From: Maridesulfovibrio frigidus DSM 17176
GTDB lineage: Bacteria; Desulfobacterota; Desulfovibrionia; Desulfovibrionales; Desulfovibrionaceae
Direction: 5' to 3'
Length of the DNA stretch: 64,000 nt
Assembly: GCF_000711735.1 (NCBI RefSeq)
Contig: NZ_JONL01000001.1
Coordinates: forward strand, 186,001 to 250,000
The notes under the pieces are model-generated. The model was not told the origin of the DNA. It made no database searches and saw only the letters and a list, made by a program, of their open reading frames with translations. A program made the translations under genes and the position numbers. How positions within the stretch are numbered: the first letter of the stretch is position 1; each line of letters opens with the position of its first letter. This document shows, piece after piece, positions 26,803 through 35,311 of the stretch.

Positions 26803-27915
26803 TTATTTAGCTAGCATTTCTTTTACCATTTTCAAATATGGCTCTATTCCGCAGGGGATATTATCGTCCCATTCAAATTTGGTTTGGTCTTTTTGATTCA
26901 CCGCTGTTTTGATCATATCTTTTAGTTTCATATAATCTGAGGGATCATCGAAAACTCTGTTCTCTGGAAGAAAATAGCTGCTACCATTATCGCGGGAACT
27001 CAACACGGGTAAACCGCAAGCTAGTGCTTCTAAAACAGAATTTGAGCACGCATCATAGTATGAAGCCAGAACAAATACATCTGAATTGCCGTAAAATTTA
27101 GGCATGTTCGTCACCTTGCCCAGAAATTTTACACGTTTTGCCACACCTAATTCTGCGGCCAGCGCTTCATACTTTGCGGAATTACGCCCGCCCGCAACAT
27201 GCAGATGATAATTATCAGGCAACTGCGCTACGGCTTTGATCAGACTTGAGACGCCTTTCAGCGCAAAATTCGTTGTGGCTGTAGATATTACTATATCAGT
27301 ATCGGACAAAGAAAATTCGGCCCGGCTTTCAATTCTCTGCTCTACGCTCGGTTTGGCGAAAAGAGAAAGGTCCGGCTTATTGTAAACCACCTCTATTTCC
27401 CGCTCACCCATGGCAGGGTGCGACTCAATCATCCATTCCTTAACATGGTGCGAAACGCAGACCATGCGACAACCTGAGGCAACCTGAGCCTTTTCAATAT
27501 ATTTGATAAGCAGGTTAACCAGTGCAGTACGTCTGCGAAACATTTTGAATTTGCGCGTAAATCCTTCGGCCCATGCTCTGCATGAAAGCTTCCAATATGA
27601 TTCAAGAGGCCCGCCCCCTATGCGCAAGATATCTTGATTAAGCGATTTACCGAGGCTTATGCATAAATCGTAATTACCATTTTTACGCACTCTTTCTGCA
27701 GCAAGAACAAACCATAGCAACTTCCCCGCACGGCAAAGACCATAACGCCCGACCTTGATTACATTTACGCCGTGCGCAGGATCTTCTTCTGCGCGCGAAC
27801 AGATAAAATCTACAGCATAACCTTGCTCAGCCAAAACCTGACTAAGATTATATCCAAATCGCTCAACTCCGCCATATCGGCTGAAGCGCGGTAGAATGAT
27901 AGCTATTTTATTCAT
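26803..27915 (-). CDS. Glycosyltransferase family 4 protein (WaaG-like)
   Basis: The start ATG 27915 (MNKIAIILPRFSRYGGVERF) is chosen because the family N-terminus begins there, although a longer frame opens at 28038. The 370-residue protein has the GT-B fold: an N-terminal donor-site loop RYGGVERFGYNLS, a hinge, and a C-terminal nucleotide-sugar region with FLGKVTNMPKFYGNSDVFVLASYYDACSNSVLEALACGLPVL, where the Glu of SNSVLEALACG is the conserved E. The order of motifs (including LRIGGGPLESYWK) recalls LPS core glycosyltransferases. No strong ribosome site is visible. It is a lone gene, divergent from the PAP2 gene. Sugar and acceptor are unknown. Confidence 0.86.
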   Translation of the reverse strand: MNKIAIILPRFSRYGGVERFGYNLSQVLAEQGYAVDFICSRAEEDPAHGVNVIKVGRYGLCRAGKLLWFVLAAERVRKNGNYDLCISLGKSLNQDILRIGGGPLESYWKLSCRAWAEGFTRKFKMFRRRTALVNLLIKYIEKAQVASGCRMVCVSHHVKEWMIESHPAMGEREIEVVYNKPDLSLFAKPSVEQRIESRAEFSLSDTDIVISTATTNFALKGVSSLIKAVAQLPDNYHLHVAGGRNSAKYEALAAELGVAKRVKFLGKVTNMPKFYGNSDVFVLASYYDACSNSVLEALACGLPVLSSRDNGSSYFLPENRVFDDPSDYMKLKDMIKTAVNQKDQTKFEWDDNIPCGIEPYLKMVKEMLAK

Positions 27916-28116
27916 ATTATATTTTAGAGAAACGGTATGTAATAATTCTGTTTTTATGATGACAAATAATTTATTATACGAACAAAGCGTCCCTTGCGAG
28001 CTATCGCTTATACTGATATTTGCCAATCTTAAAGACAAATATCATTACGCTATCGCGCGGAATGTTAATCGGAAATAGGCCACTTGCCAAGATAAACGGT
28101 TAATCAGGAGAAATAA

Positions 28117-28716
28117 GTGGGTTTTTTAACGCAAACTTTTGATATGCAATTCTTCATACTTGCCAACCAGATATTCAGAAAACACTGGTTAGATCAAGTA
28201 ATGCCGCTGGTTTCTTCTGCCGCTCTGCTATGGGTAATCATACTTATAGCTACAGCATTCGGCGTTTACAAAAAAGGTCCGAAAATACTTATAGTGATGC
28301 TGGTCATCATCGCATCTATGGGAATTGCTGATTTCTCAACAGGGTTAATAAAAAAATCTATAGGCAGAGTTCGTCCTCTGAATTCACTGCCACTCACATA
28401 TTTTCGTGAGGATGGTCAGTGGCAACGCAGACCGCTCGACTTTAAGCCATTAAAAGAAAGAGGCAACTCATACCCATCCGCTCACGCATCTAACTCAATG
28501 GCCTTTGCACTGATGTGCATGTTCTTTTTTCGCAAACTTCGCCCGTGGATGCTTTTTCTACCTTTATCAGTAGGATATTCAAGATTATACTTAGGAAAGC
28601 ACTTCCCTACCGATGTATGCGCAGGCTGGGCCATGGGAGCATGTGTAGCTATCTCAGTATGGATAATCTGGGAAAATATAATAAAAGACAAACTTCCCGA
28701 AAAACTGAGACTATAA
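28117..28716 (+). CDS. PAP2-family membrane phosphatase
   Basis: This 199-residue protein starts with GTG 28117, placed after CAGGAGAAATAA, an ideal ribosome site. The three PAP2 phosphatase motifs are present in order: KKSIGRVRP, YPSAHASNSMAFAL (SGH-like motif, here PSAH) and SRLYLGKHFPTDVCAGWAMG. Four to five membrane helices surround them. Such enzymes remove phosphate from undecaprenyl pyrophosphate, phosphatidate or lipid A. Its closeness to glycosyltransferase genes suggests envelope lipid or LPS work. It ends at a shared terminator. Confidence 0.9.
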   Translation: MGFLTQTFDMQFFILANQIFRKHWLDQVMPLVSSAALLWVIILIATAFGVYKKGPKILIVMLVIIASMGIADFSTGLIKKSIGRVRPLNSLPLTYFREDGQWQRRPLDFKPLKERGNSYPSAHASNSMAFALMCMFFFRKLRPWMLFLPLSVGYSRLYLGKHFPTDVCAGWAMGACVAISVWIIWENIIKDKLPEKLRL

Positions 28717-28744
28717 CTTTACTTCAAAGCTTCAGCCAAAAAAC

Positions 28745-28777
28745 AAAGCCCTGCCAGAAAATTCTGACAGGGCTTTT
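28745..28777. terminator. Bidirectional terminator
   Basis: AAAGCCCTGCCAGAA / TTCTGACAGGGCTTTT lies between the convergent genes ending at 28716 (+) and 28797 (-). Confidence 0.88.
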
Positions 28778-28796
28778 CTTATTAAAACTATCTAAC

Positions 28797-29486
28797 TTAC
28801 TCAACAACAGCTTCAGCTTGATTGCGATACTTTTGGTAGATTTTAAAACCTAACAAAGTCGACAATACAAACAGAATAACTGCCATGACCATCTGCATGG
28901 TTGATGAGACATTCACTCCACTTCCGAAGAGTGCGAAGACTATATTCTGCGGCAGGTATCCAATTGTGGAGCCAAGAATAAAAGGTATCGCGGGAATGCT
29001 GGTCACTCCGGCAAGAAGGTTTGTTATAACATTACTTCCCAGCGGGAAAAAGCGGATTGTGAGCGCCATATTAAATGGGCTTCGACTTAAAAAATCATCC
29101 ACTTTCTGGATACGAGCGCCAAATTTGCTTTGAATAAACGAGCGCCCAACCAGCCGTGCATAGGTAAATGCAAATGCACAACCAAGCCCTGTGCCTATGG
29201 TTCCAAGCAGTGCTCCCAAAGCGAAACCGTACGCGTATCCACCCATAAAGCAGATAAGCTGACGCGGAAAACCGATAGCAGAAAAGAACGCAGCAATACC
29301 TATATATAGCATTACTCCCGTCATTCCGCGTGAGGTGACGTGGTCATCTATCCACTTGGTATCCAGAGCATCTGATAGCCCCGCATATCTTACCAGATAA
29401 ACAGATAAAGCAAGCACCCCTAGCATTGTCAGCCCTTTTATAAGAGCTTTGATGCTTACTTTTTTATCACTTCTCTCGGATGTCAT
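28797..29486 (-). CDS. TVP38/TMEM64 (VTT domain) family membrane protein
   Basis: This 229-residue inner-membrane protein of the DedA-like superfamily has about five or six membrane segments. Its VTT core is recognisable: FFSAIGFPRQLICFMGGYAYGFALGALLGTIGTGLGC, the amphipathic FGARIQKVDDFLSRSPF, FPLGSNVITNLLAGVTSIPAIPFILGSTIGYLPQN. Related proteins act in lipid or polyprenyl-phosphate movement across the membrane. Its start overlaps the end of the glycosyltransferase gene (29483-29486, ATGA), so the two are coupled, which supports a shared role in lipid-linked sugar handling. Confidence 0.9.
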   Translation of the reverse strand: MTSERSDKKVSIKALIKGLTMLGVLALSVYLVRYAGLSDALDTKWIDDHVTSRGMTGVMLYIGIAAFFSAIGFPRQLICFMGGYAYGFALGALLGTIGTGLGCAFAFTYARLVGRSFIQSKFGARIQKVDDFLSRSPFNMALTIRFFPLGSNVITNLLAGVTSIPAIPFILGSTIGYLPQNIVFALFGSGVNVSSTMQMVMAVILFVLSTLLGFKIYQKYRNQAEAVVE

Positions 29487-30223
29487 GAATTATCTTTTTC
29501 GCTGCTGCGCTCTTTAACTGAGTAGGAAAAATGACGGTTCTGCAACCAACATACGCCGAGAAGGTCAAGACCGCCAGCGATTGCCCTATCAAGTGTTCCG
29601 TACTTGGATTCACCCTCATGGCGTTCGCGGTGATTCACCTTAGTTTCCGCAACGGTGGCGCCCTGCATCTTCATAAGAGTCGGCAGAAAACGGTGCATTC
29701 CGTTAAAGCGCGGAATTGCGCGGACAGTTTCAGTGTCCATAATTTTTAAAGAACAGCCGGTATCTTTAACAGATTCTTTTGTAAGTTTATTTCTTACGGC
29801 ATTAGCGAATTTGGAGCCAACTCTTTTGATCCACACATCTTTGCGCTTACCACGCCATCCGATAACCATCTTATATCCTTCGTTATAAAGGGAGAACATA
29901 GCCGGAAGATCTGCGGGATCATTTTGTAGATCAGCATCCATTGTGGCAACTCGCGGAGCACGGGCTTCATCAAAACCTGCGCAAAAGGCGGCGGACTGTC
30001 CTCTGTTTTCAGCAAATGAAATATATCTGGCAGCTTCGTAGGCTGTCGAAATTTCATTTAAAACAGCCAAACTTGCGTCCTTGCTGCCATCATCCACAAA
30101 CACAACTTCATATGAAATATTAAGCGGCTCTAAGGCCGAATCAATTTCCTGCATCAGTTTTCGTAAATTATCCTGCTCATTATAAACAGGTATTACGAGA
30201 GATAGGTCGTAGTTTTTTGTCAT
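29483..30223 (-). CDS. Glycosyltransferase family 2 protein (dolichol-phosphate-mannose synthase-like)
   Basis: The start ATG 30223 (MTKNYDLSLVIPVYNEQDN) is fixed by the family N-terminus; a longer frame would run into the tRNA gene at 30310-30386. The ~246-residue GT-A protein has VIPVYNEQDNL, VFVDDGSKDASLAVL (DDGS nucleotide binding), ATMDADLQNDPADLPAMF (DxD metal site) and VNHRERHEGESKYG. It lacks the C-terminal membrane pair of GtrB-type proteins, so it is a short soluble or peripheral enzyme that probably loads a sugar onto a polyprenyl phosphate. It is coupled to the VTT gene downstream. Confidence 0.9.
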   Translation of the reverse strand: MTKNYDLSLVIPVYNEQDNLRKLMQEIDSALEPLNISYEVVFVDDGSKDASLAVLNEISTAYEAARYISFAENRGQSAAFCAGFDEARAPRVATMDADLQNDPADLPAMFSLYNEGYKMVIGWRGKRKDVWIKRVGSKFANAVRNKLTKESVKDTGCSLKIMDTETVRAIPRFNGMHRFLPTLMKMQGATVAETKVNHRERHEGESKYGTLDRAIAGGLDLLGVCWLQNRHFSYSVKERSSEKDNS

Positions 30224-30268
30224 ATCGAGAGATGAGATAAGAAATATTAGTAATTTTGTAAATAGCTG

Positions 30269-30297
30269 TTGACAAGGAATGGGTCGAACTGTAGACA
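30269..30297 (+). promoter_or_regulatory. Promoter of initiator tRNA copy 1
   Basis: TTGACA (30269-30274), a 17-base spacer, then TAGACA (30292-30297), 12 bases before the tRNA. The same -35, spacer length and -10 occur before copy 2. Confidence 0.7.
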
Positions 30298-30309
30298 TGC
30301 TCTCAGTGA

Positions 30310-30386
<77 letters not shown>

Positions 30387-30400
30387 CAAAGATTTTTAAA

Positions 30401-30433
30401 AAAGGCTTAATCGCAAGATTAAGCCTTTTTTTT
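30401..30433 (+). terminator. Terminator of tRNA copy 1
   Basis: AAAGGCTTAATC, loop GCAA, GATTAAGCCTTT and more Ts. The hairpin is the same as that after copy 3, not copy 2. Confidence 0.92.
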
Positions 30434-30606
30434 GGTCTATTGCGCCTTCATCAGTTGAAGATCATCCCACTATTCATGCCAATTAATTAGTTAATATCCA
30501 CCAATATACATATACACTTATTAGTAAATAAAAACTTTACATATTCATCTATTTATTTTAATTATAACCAACAATGACACCATACACATATCAAAAGGTG
30601 ATTGTT

Positions 30607-30939
30607 ATGAAAGTTACGAAAATTATTTTTTTAATACTATTATTTAGTCCCCTAGTCTTTGCATCACCGGCTGCATCTAAGGATGTATATGTTGCTAGCC
30701 CTTACCCTAAATCAGATATTGCTGAAAGAGGACCAATTAACATTAATGAATCAACATTCTCACCATATTGGACCCCCCCAAAAAACCATCAATGTTATGT
30801 TCCAGAATGGATAATGAAGGAAACTGAACCACTAGAAGAATTGGTTAATGACAAAACGTACTCTGAAAAAGACTACTGCAGTAAAGCATACATAAGTAAT
30901 CTCATTAGAGACATTTATAATAAATACAAAAATAAATAA
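30607..30939 (+). CDS. Small secreted protein of unknown function
   Basis: The start ATG 30607 is chosen because AAGGTGATT lies just ahead of it and a signal peptide follows (MKVTKIIFLILLFSPLVFASPAAS); an upstream ATG at 30574 has no ribosome site. The ~110-residue product is otherwise polar, with several Tyr and Pro and two Cys in the mature part (NHQCYVPEW, KDYCSKAY) that could form a disulfide. I recognise no family. It is AT-rich and lies with the next gene between two identical initiator tRNA genes, which suggests accessory DNA. The next gene follows by 19 bases, so the two are likely one transcript. Confidence 0.68.
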   Translation: MKVTKIIFLILLFSPLVFASPAASKDVYVASPYPKSDIAERGPININESTFSPYWTPPKNHQCYVPEWIMKETEPLEELVNDKTYSEKDYCSKAYISNLIRDIYNKYKNK

Positions 30940-30958
30940 CCGTGCAGGGAGTATTATT

Positions 30959-31474
30959 ATGAAAACATCAGTCCTTTTAACATTCATCTTATTTGCTACT
31001 ATCTGCATTCCATCTGTGGCAATTTCCGACAATATTCCAGAAGAGTACCAACAAAAAATGCTTCAAAAAAAGTTCGAATCTGCCGTTGCAGTCGGTGAAC
31101 AATTTTCTAAATTCAAAATAACACACTATAAGACAGGTGCAGAAGAACTTCAGCATCGAGTCGACGTACTAAAACAGCAATACTTCTTAAATTACGCCTT
31201 ATTTGGGATTGTCCTCCTACTCGTTGCAGGCGGCTTTATTCTCGCTTGGAAGCAATTTGATTTCGACATGAAACATCGAGAGCAACACGGCCCGGCAGGA
31301 CAAGCTCCAGCAAGCGAAGTTGAAATAGGCCCCGGTGGCCTAAAAATAAATTCTTCAGTTATCGGTTTAATAATTTTATTAATGTCATTTGCATTTTTTT
31401 CGATCTACATAACAGAAGTTTTCCCAATAAAAGTCATAAGCAGTAAGGCTCTAACAACAAACAGCACTAAATAG
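30959..31474 (+). CDS. Membrane protein of unknown function with signal peptide and two TM helices
   Basis: This 171-residue protein starts at ATG 30959 after CAGGGAG. A signal peptide (about 1-21, ending PSVAIS) is followed by a charged, coiled-coil-like stretch (about 24-75). Next come a membrane helix (about 77-98, ALFGIVLLLVAGGFILAW), a hydrophilic loop with GPGGLKINSS, and a second helix (about 134-155, VIGLIILLMSFAFFSIYI). I recognise no family. The layout recalls small inner-membrane proteins of mobile or accessory gene pairs. It ends before its own terminator (31491-31527), and the next tRNA promoter begins at once. Confidence 0.7.
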   Translation: MKTSVLLTFILFATICIPSVAISDNIPEEYQQKMLQKKFESAVAVGEQFSKFKITHYKTGAEELQHRVDVLKQQYFLNYALFGIVLLLVAGGFILAWKQFDFDMKHREQHGPAGQAPASEVEIGPGGLKINSSVIGLIILLMSFAFFSIYITEVFPIKVISSKALTTNSTK

Positions 31475-31490
31475 TCCCCTCTAAAAAAAG

Positions 31491-31527
31491 CTATATTTTG
31501 AATCTATTTCAAATATAGTTTTTTTTT
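31491..31527 (+). terminator. Terminator of the two-gene cargo
   Basis: CTATATTT(TG) and (TC)AAATATAG pair, followed by nine Ts; the tRNA promoter TTGACA starts four bases later. Confidence 0.85.
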
Positions 31528-31530
31528 ACG

Positions 31531-31559
31531 TTGACACCCTACACGTTGGACTGTAGACA
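31531..31559 (+). promoter_or_regulatory. Promoter of initiator tRNA copy 2
   Basis: TTGACA (31531-31536), 17 bases, TAGACA (31554-31559). From GGACTGTAG onward the sequence matches that before copy 1. Confidence 0.7.
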
Positions 31560-31571
31560 TGCTCTCAGTGA

Positions 31572-31648
<77 letters not shown>

Positions 31649-31663
31649 CAAAGATTTTACGAT

Positions 31664-31694
31664 GAACCTAGTCGTCTGACAGGTTCTTTTTTTT
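31664..31694 (+). terminator. Terminator of tRNA copy 2
   Basis: GAACCTAGTC and GACAGGTTC pair and are followed by eight Ts. It differs from the terminators of copies 1 and 3. The rest of the gap to copy 3 (31695-31825) shows no gene. Confidence 0.85.
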
Positions 31695-31825
31695 CGGGAA
31701 GAATTAGCTGCTCTGAGATTTCAGAAAAGCTCCCGAGACAAGGTCCGGTTCACTTATGAGTTGAACTATTTTTTATTAAGACCTTGATAATATTCGAAAT
31801 AATTTGCAAACATTAACATTTACTG

Positions 31826-31854
31826 TTGACAGCAAATGCGAGAATGTGTATTTA
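31826..31854 (+). promoter_or_regulatory. Promoter of initiator tRNA copy 3
   Basis: TTGACA (31826-31831), 17 bases, TATTTA (31849-31854). The spacer is unrelated to that of copies 1 and 2. Confidence 0.68.
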
Positions 31855-31867
31855 TATTCTCAAGTGA

Positions 31868-31944
<77 letters not shown>

Positions 31945-31959
31945 TTTAGACTTATTTAA

Positions 31960-31992
31960 AAAGGCTTAATCGCAAGATTAAGCCTTTTTTTT
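31960..31992 (+). terminator. Terminator of tRNA copy 3
   Basis: AAGGCTTAATC, loop GCAA, GATTAAGCC and a T-run; the same element as at 30401-30433. Confidence 0.92.
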
Positions 31993-32095
31993 GTTTTACG
32001 ATTTCCCTCTCACCAAGCAACCCCTTTTCTAAAGAGATTGCTTTAGTGAGCAGGATTATTTCTTCATCATTTTATATCGATATTTTTGAACAAAA

Positions 32096-33451
32096 CTATT
32101 TCTTCGTCTTTTTGACCGTAGCAATTCTTGATCTTACTGGAATATTATTAGAATGAAGCCCTGGCTTCTGGCCATGCAAGTCAAATTCAAGATTCACTTC
32201 AGGCCGGAAAATAAGAGTATGCGTGGACCCTCCAAAATGGAACATACCAAGCTGATCACCCTTATTCACATGCTGTCCTTCGTAAACGGTAATTTCATTA
32301 GATGAAACTTCTGCCATTCCCACAAACATGACACCCATCAAGCCGATATCAGGATTGTCAGCTTCTATAAGAACCAATCCTCTAGCGGCAACTTGCGTAA
32401 TATACCCTTGAGATTCATTCGGACCCGCAGGATCATATCCCATACTCTGAGCTTCTGCGTAGTATGAACCATCTATAATCTGAGTCTTCACAATCTTTCC
32501 GCTTACAGGACTATGCCAACGGTGATAGCTGAATGCGCTCAGGAAGGCCTGATACACAGTACCCCCGGCAAATTGCTTAGCAAGCTCCTCGTCTCCCAGC
32601 ATATGCGCAAGAGAATAAGGCTGCGCCTTGATCCAGAATTTATCACGTAGCTTAACATTTTCAACAAGTCTGAATGGTGCTGATTCACATGAGTTACTGA
32701 TGACATTGTCATCTTTAGGGGATGCTACCGGACGGCGTCCTTCACGAAAAACTCTGGTAAAAAAGTCATCCCATGAAGCAAAACCGTAATATTTTTCCTT
32801 CGGATTGCAGACAAAGTCTTTTGCAAAACCAGGCATTGCCTTTTTAGCTTCGCGCCCGAACCAGCCATTTTCAGGGTCATCGCTGAGAACGTAACGAGAA
32901 TCAGCTGAACCGAGATATACGGACCACTGAGTCAAAATTTTCTTAAGCTGCCGATTCACCTTCTCATTCATGAAAGCGACAGTTCCAGCAGGAGTTCCCA
33001 TCGGCCAGTCTAAAATAGCATTTAGAGGAAAGCCTACCAGTCCTGTTTTGTTAAATTCAGGAGCGCGCGTCATGATGGTATTCATGAGTTGCAGCATATG
33101 ATTGTAATCCCGAATCTGTGGTTTACCTGTGGGGTCTTTATCATATGGTGGTTTGCGGGGAACCTGATTAAACATCTCAGTAAAGAGCATGAACAGTTCA
33201 GGATCGCTCTCGATCATATCTTTGAACTCCTGAATAACAGGAAGCAAGACAACTTTACCTGCGGCATCAGTCTCCCCAATGAGATCCGCGCGCCAGTCAG
33301 TTAAGACTTTCTGATCAGAAGGAAGCCACTTCCCTACCCGATATGGGGCTGTTTTTGAAGATGCATCCGCAAAGGATGGTTGCACTGAAAAAACAAGTAA
33401 AGTAACAAGAAAAATTGTAAAAAAGCCGACTTTATACACGTGCTTTTTCAT
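32096..33451 (-). CDS. Exported phosphatidylserine-decarboxylase-family protein (PsiD-like)
   Basis: This 451-residue protein has a clear Sec signal peptide (about 1-29, VGFFTIFLVTLLVFSVQPSFADA). An N-terminal PSDC-type region follows (IQEFKDMIESDPE, YNHMLQLMNTIMTRAPEF, WDDFFTRVFREGRRPV). The C-terminal pyruvoyl-decarboxylase domain has SYHRWHSPVSGKIV, the catalytic/self-cleavage His region, and LGMFHFGGSTH, where the GGS motif is the autocleavage site that makes the pyruvoyl group. This whole-length plan, including GFASWDDFF-like and IEADNPDIGLMGVMFVGMAE segments, matches fungal PsiD (tryptophan decarboxylase) as I remember it more closely than housekeeping Psd, and it lacks Psd's N-terminal membrane anchor. 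The substrate is unknown; an amino acid in the periplasm is plausible. AGGAGC precedes the start. Confidence 0.88.
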   Translation of the reverse strand: MKKHVYKVGFFTIFLVTLLVFSVQPSFADASSKTAPYRVGKWLPSDQKVLTDWRADLIGETDAAGKVVLLPVIQEFKDMIESDPELFMLFTEMFNQVPRKPPYDKDPTGKPQIRDYNHMLQLMNTIMTRAPEFNKTGLVGFPLNAILDWPMGTPAGTVAFMNEKVNRQLKKILTQWSVYLGSADSRYVLSDDPENGWFGREAKKAMPGFAKDFVCNPKEKYYGFASWDDFFTRVFREGRRPVASPKDDNVISNSCESAPFRLVENVKLRDKFWIKAQPYSLAHMLGDEELAKQFAGGTVYQAFLSAFSYHRWHSPVSGKIVKTQIIDGSYYAEAQSMGYDPAGPNESQGYITQVAARGLVLIEADNPDIGLMGVMFVGMAEVSSNEITVYEGQHVNKGDQLGMFHFGGSTHTLIFRPEVNLEFDLHGQKPGLHSNNIPVRSRIATVKKTKK

Positions 33452-33606
33452 AAATTGCTCCTTTTTAGTCAGTCATTGTTAATGATATTGTTCATGGCGA
33501 GCCATCGCGCCAATTTAACAAGTCAAAATAAACCTATAAGGTGAGTACTCTTTTCCTTTTAGCTTATTTTTATTAATGGGGGAATCGCTATTTCGACTAT
33601 CTATAA

Positions 33607-34227
33607 TCAAACACTCATAGCTTTTTCATAAAGTTTAAAAGCAATCACCCACATGGTCACGCCTACAAGTGTATCCAAGACGCGCCAAGTTATCGGCTTT
33701 TTAAAGAGAGGAGCCAATGCACGGCCTCCGAACCCCAATGTATAAAACCACACAAATGAGGCACTAACAGCACCAAACCCAAAGAAATACCTTGCGTCTC
33801 CAGAATATTGTCCGCTGATAGATCCAAGCATTACTATCGTATCTAAATATACGTGCGGATTCAGTAAAGTGATAGCGAGAGTAAGCATAATGATAGAGCG
33901 AACACCTGTGGTCGTGGCTTCCTCCGTTTCGAGCTTGCCACCTTTTATCGCGGACCTAAACGAACCAAAACCATACCACGCAAGAAATAGCGCCCCGCCC
34001 CATGCAGCAGGCTTAAGAAGCATAGGATTAGATGCGACAAGATCTCCTGTCCCAAACACGCCGAGCGAAATTAACACAGCATCACACAATGCGCATACCA
34101 GACAGACCTTCAAGTGGTGATTCTTTTTTATACTTTGAGTAAGCACAAAAGCATTCTGCGCTCCAATGGCTACAATCAACCCTCCTCCAGTTCCAAACCC
34201 CTGCAAATATGGTAACATCATCGACAT
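33607..34227 (-). CDS. argO: LysE/ArgO-family amino-acid exporter
   Basis: This 206-residue inner-membrane protein has about six helices. The family N-terminal motif is GFGTGGGLIVAIGAQNAFVLTQSI; LTLLNPHVYLDTIVMLGSI and the C-terminal TLVGVTMWVIAFKL are also typical of ArgO/LysE exporters of basic amino acids. It is divergent from an ArgP-like LysR regulator with about 100 bases between them, the classic arrangement. Downstream on the same strand, after 155 bases, is the exported decarboxylase, so exporter and decarboxylase may be functionally linked. The symbol is by family; the exported amino acid is not proven. Confidence 0.9.
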   Translation of the reverse strand: MSMMLPYLQGFGTGGGLIVAIGAQNAFVLTQSIKKNHHLKVCLVCALCDAVLISLGVFGTGDLVASNPMLLKPAAWGGALFLAWYGFGSFRSAIKGGKLETEEATTTGVRSIIMLTLAITLLNPHVYLDTIVMLGSISGQYSGDARYFFGFGAVSASFVWFYTLGFGGRALAPLFKKPITWRVLDTLVGVTMWVIAFKLYEKAMSV

Positions 34228-34329
34228 TTATTTTCTCCGTTGTTTAAGTTGATGCGACCATAGGCAGTCAATTAAAATTAGTAAAATTAAATATTTTGAT
34301 TTATTATTAATTTTGCTTATGATTGCCTC

Positions 34330-35208
34330 ATGCTAGATTATAAATTTTTAGAAGCCCTTACGGCAGTGATTGAGGAAGGAGGATTCGACAAAGCCTCTGC
34401 AAAGCTGAATCTCACCCAATCGGCGATATCCCAACGCATTAAAAACTTAGAGGAACAAATCGGTCAGGTCCTAGTAGTCCGTTCTGTACCTCCTGAGCCG
34501 ACTAAAGCTGGTCGCAAACTTATCAAACATCTACGAAAAGTCAGACTCATGGAGTATGAGCTTGCGGAAGACACTGGCCTTAACAAGCCAGATGATTTTA
34601 TAGTGATACCGCTCGGGGTAAATGCGGATAGTCTGGCGACATGGCTACTTGATGCGTTGGATGATTTTTTGCACAAAAACCGTGTGCTTCTTGATATTTA
34701 TGTGGACGATGAAAACCAGACACATGAGCTTCTTAAGCGCGGTGAGGTTGCCGGATGCATTGGTACGGACTCTAAAAAGCTAAAAAGTTGCAATAGAGAA
34801 TACCTTGCAACCATAGATTACCTATGCGTTTGCACTCCTGAGTTTAAAAATAAATGGTTTAAGGATGGCTTTACCATAGATAATGTTACGAAAGCTCCAG
34901 CGGCGATGTTCAACCGCAAGGATGAAACTCAGGGCCAAATGTTAGCGGTAGCCTTTCCAGAAAAGCCAATAGCGCACCCTATCTTTTATGTACCGTCATC
35001 AGAATCATTTGTAGAGGTCATCCAGCGCGGATTTGCATATGGCATGATTCCAGAAAATCAAGTGCGAAAAAAGATCGATTCCGGTAAAATCGTTGAGCTT
35101 ATCCCTGAAGTGCGGGTGTCTGTTCCTTTATATTGGCAATCTTGGAGTTTAGATACTCCTTTGCTAAAAGAGCTCAGCACCGCGCTTACTACTTTTTTTA
35201 AAAAGTAA
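34330..35208 (+). CDS. argP: LysR-family regulator, ArgP-like
   Basis: This 292-residue protein has an N-terminal winged helix (MLDYKFLEALTAVIEEGGFDKASAKLNLTQSAISQRIKNLEEQIGQVLVVR), close to ArgP/IciA in spacing and in the VRSVPPEPTKAGRKLI motif, and a C-terminal effector-binding domain. ArgP senses lysine and arginine and activates argO. Here the argO-like gene is divergent, and the 102-base, very AT-rich gap (34228-34329) holds A/T palindromic stretches (AATTAAAATTAG... AATAATTAATTT) where a LysR dimer could bind. No exact T-N11-A site is claimed. Confidence 0.9.
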   Translation: MLDYKFLEALTAVIEEGGFDKASAKLNLTQSAISQRIKNLEEQIGQVLVVRSVPPEPTKAGRKLIKHLRKVRLMEYELAEDTGLNKPDDFIVIPLGVNADSLATWLLDALDDFLHKNRVLLDIYVDDENQTHELLKRGEVAGCIGTDSKKLKSCNREYLATIDYLCVCTPEFKNKWFKDGFTIDNVTKAPAAMFNRKDETQGQMLAVAFPEKPIAHPIFYVPSSESFVEVIQRGFAYGMIPENQVRKKIDSGKIVELIPEVRVSVPLYWQSWSLDTPLLKELSTALTTFFKK

Positions 35209-35311
35209 TAGTGAAACAAACTAAAAAGGGACGTGACACGGTTCTAATCCATTGCTATGATTAAAATATAAGCAAAAATTTAAGTACAAGTCGAAATCAT
35301 ACGGGGAAAAG

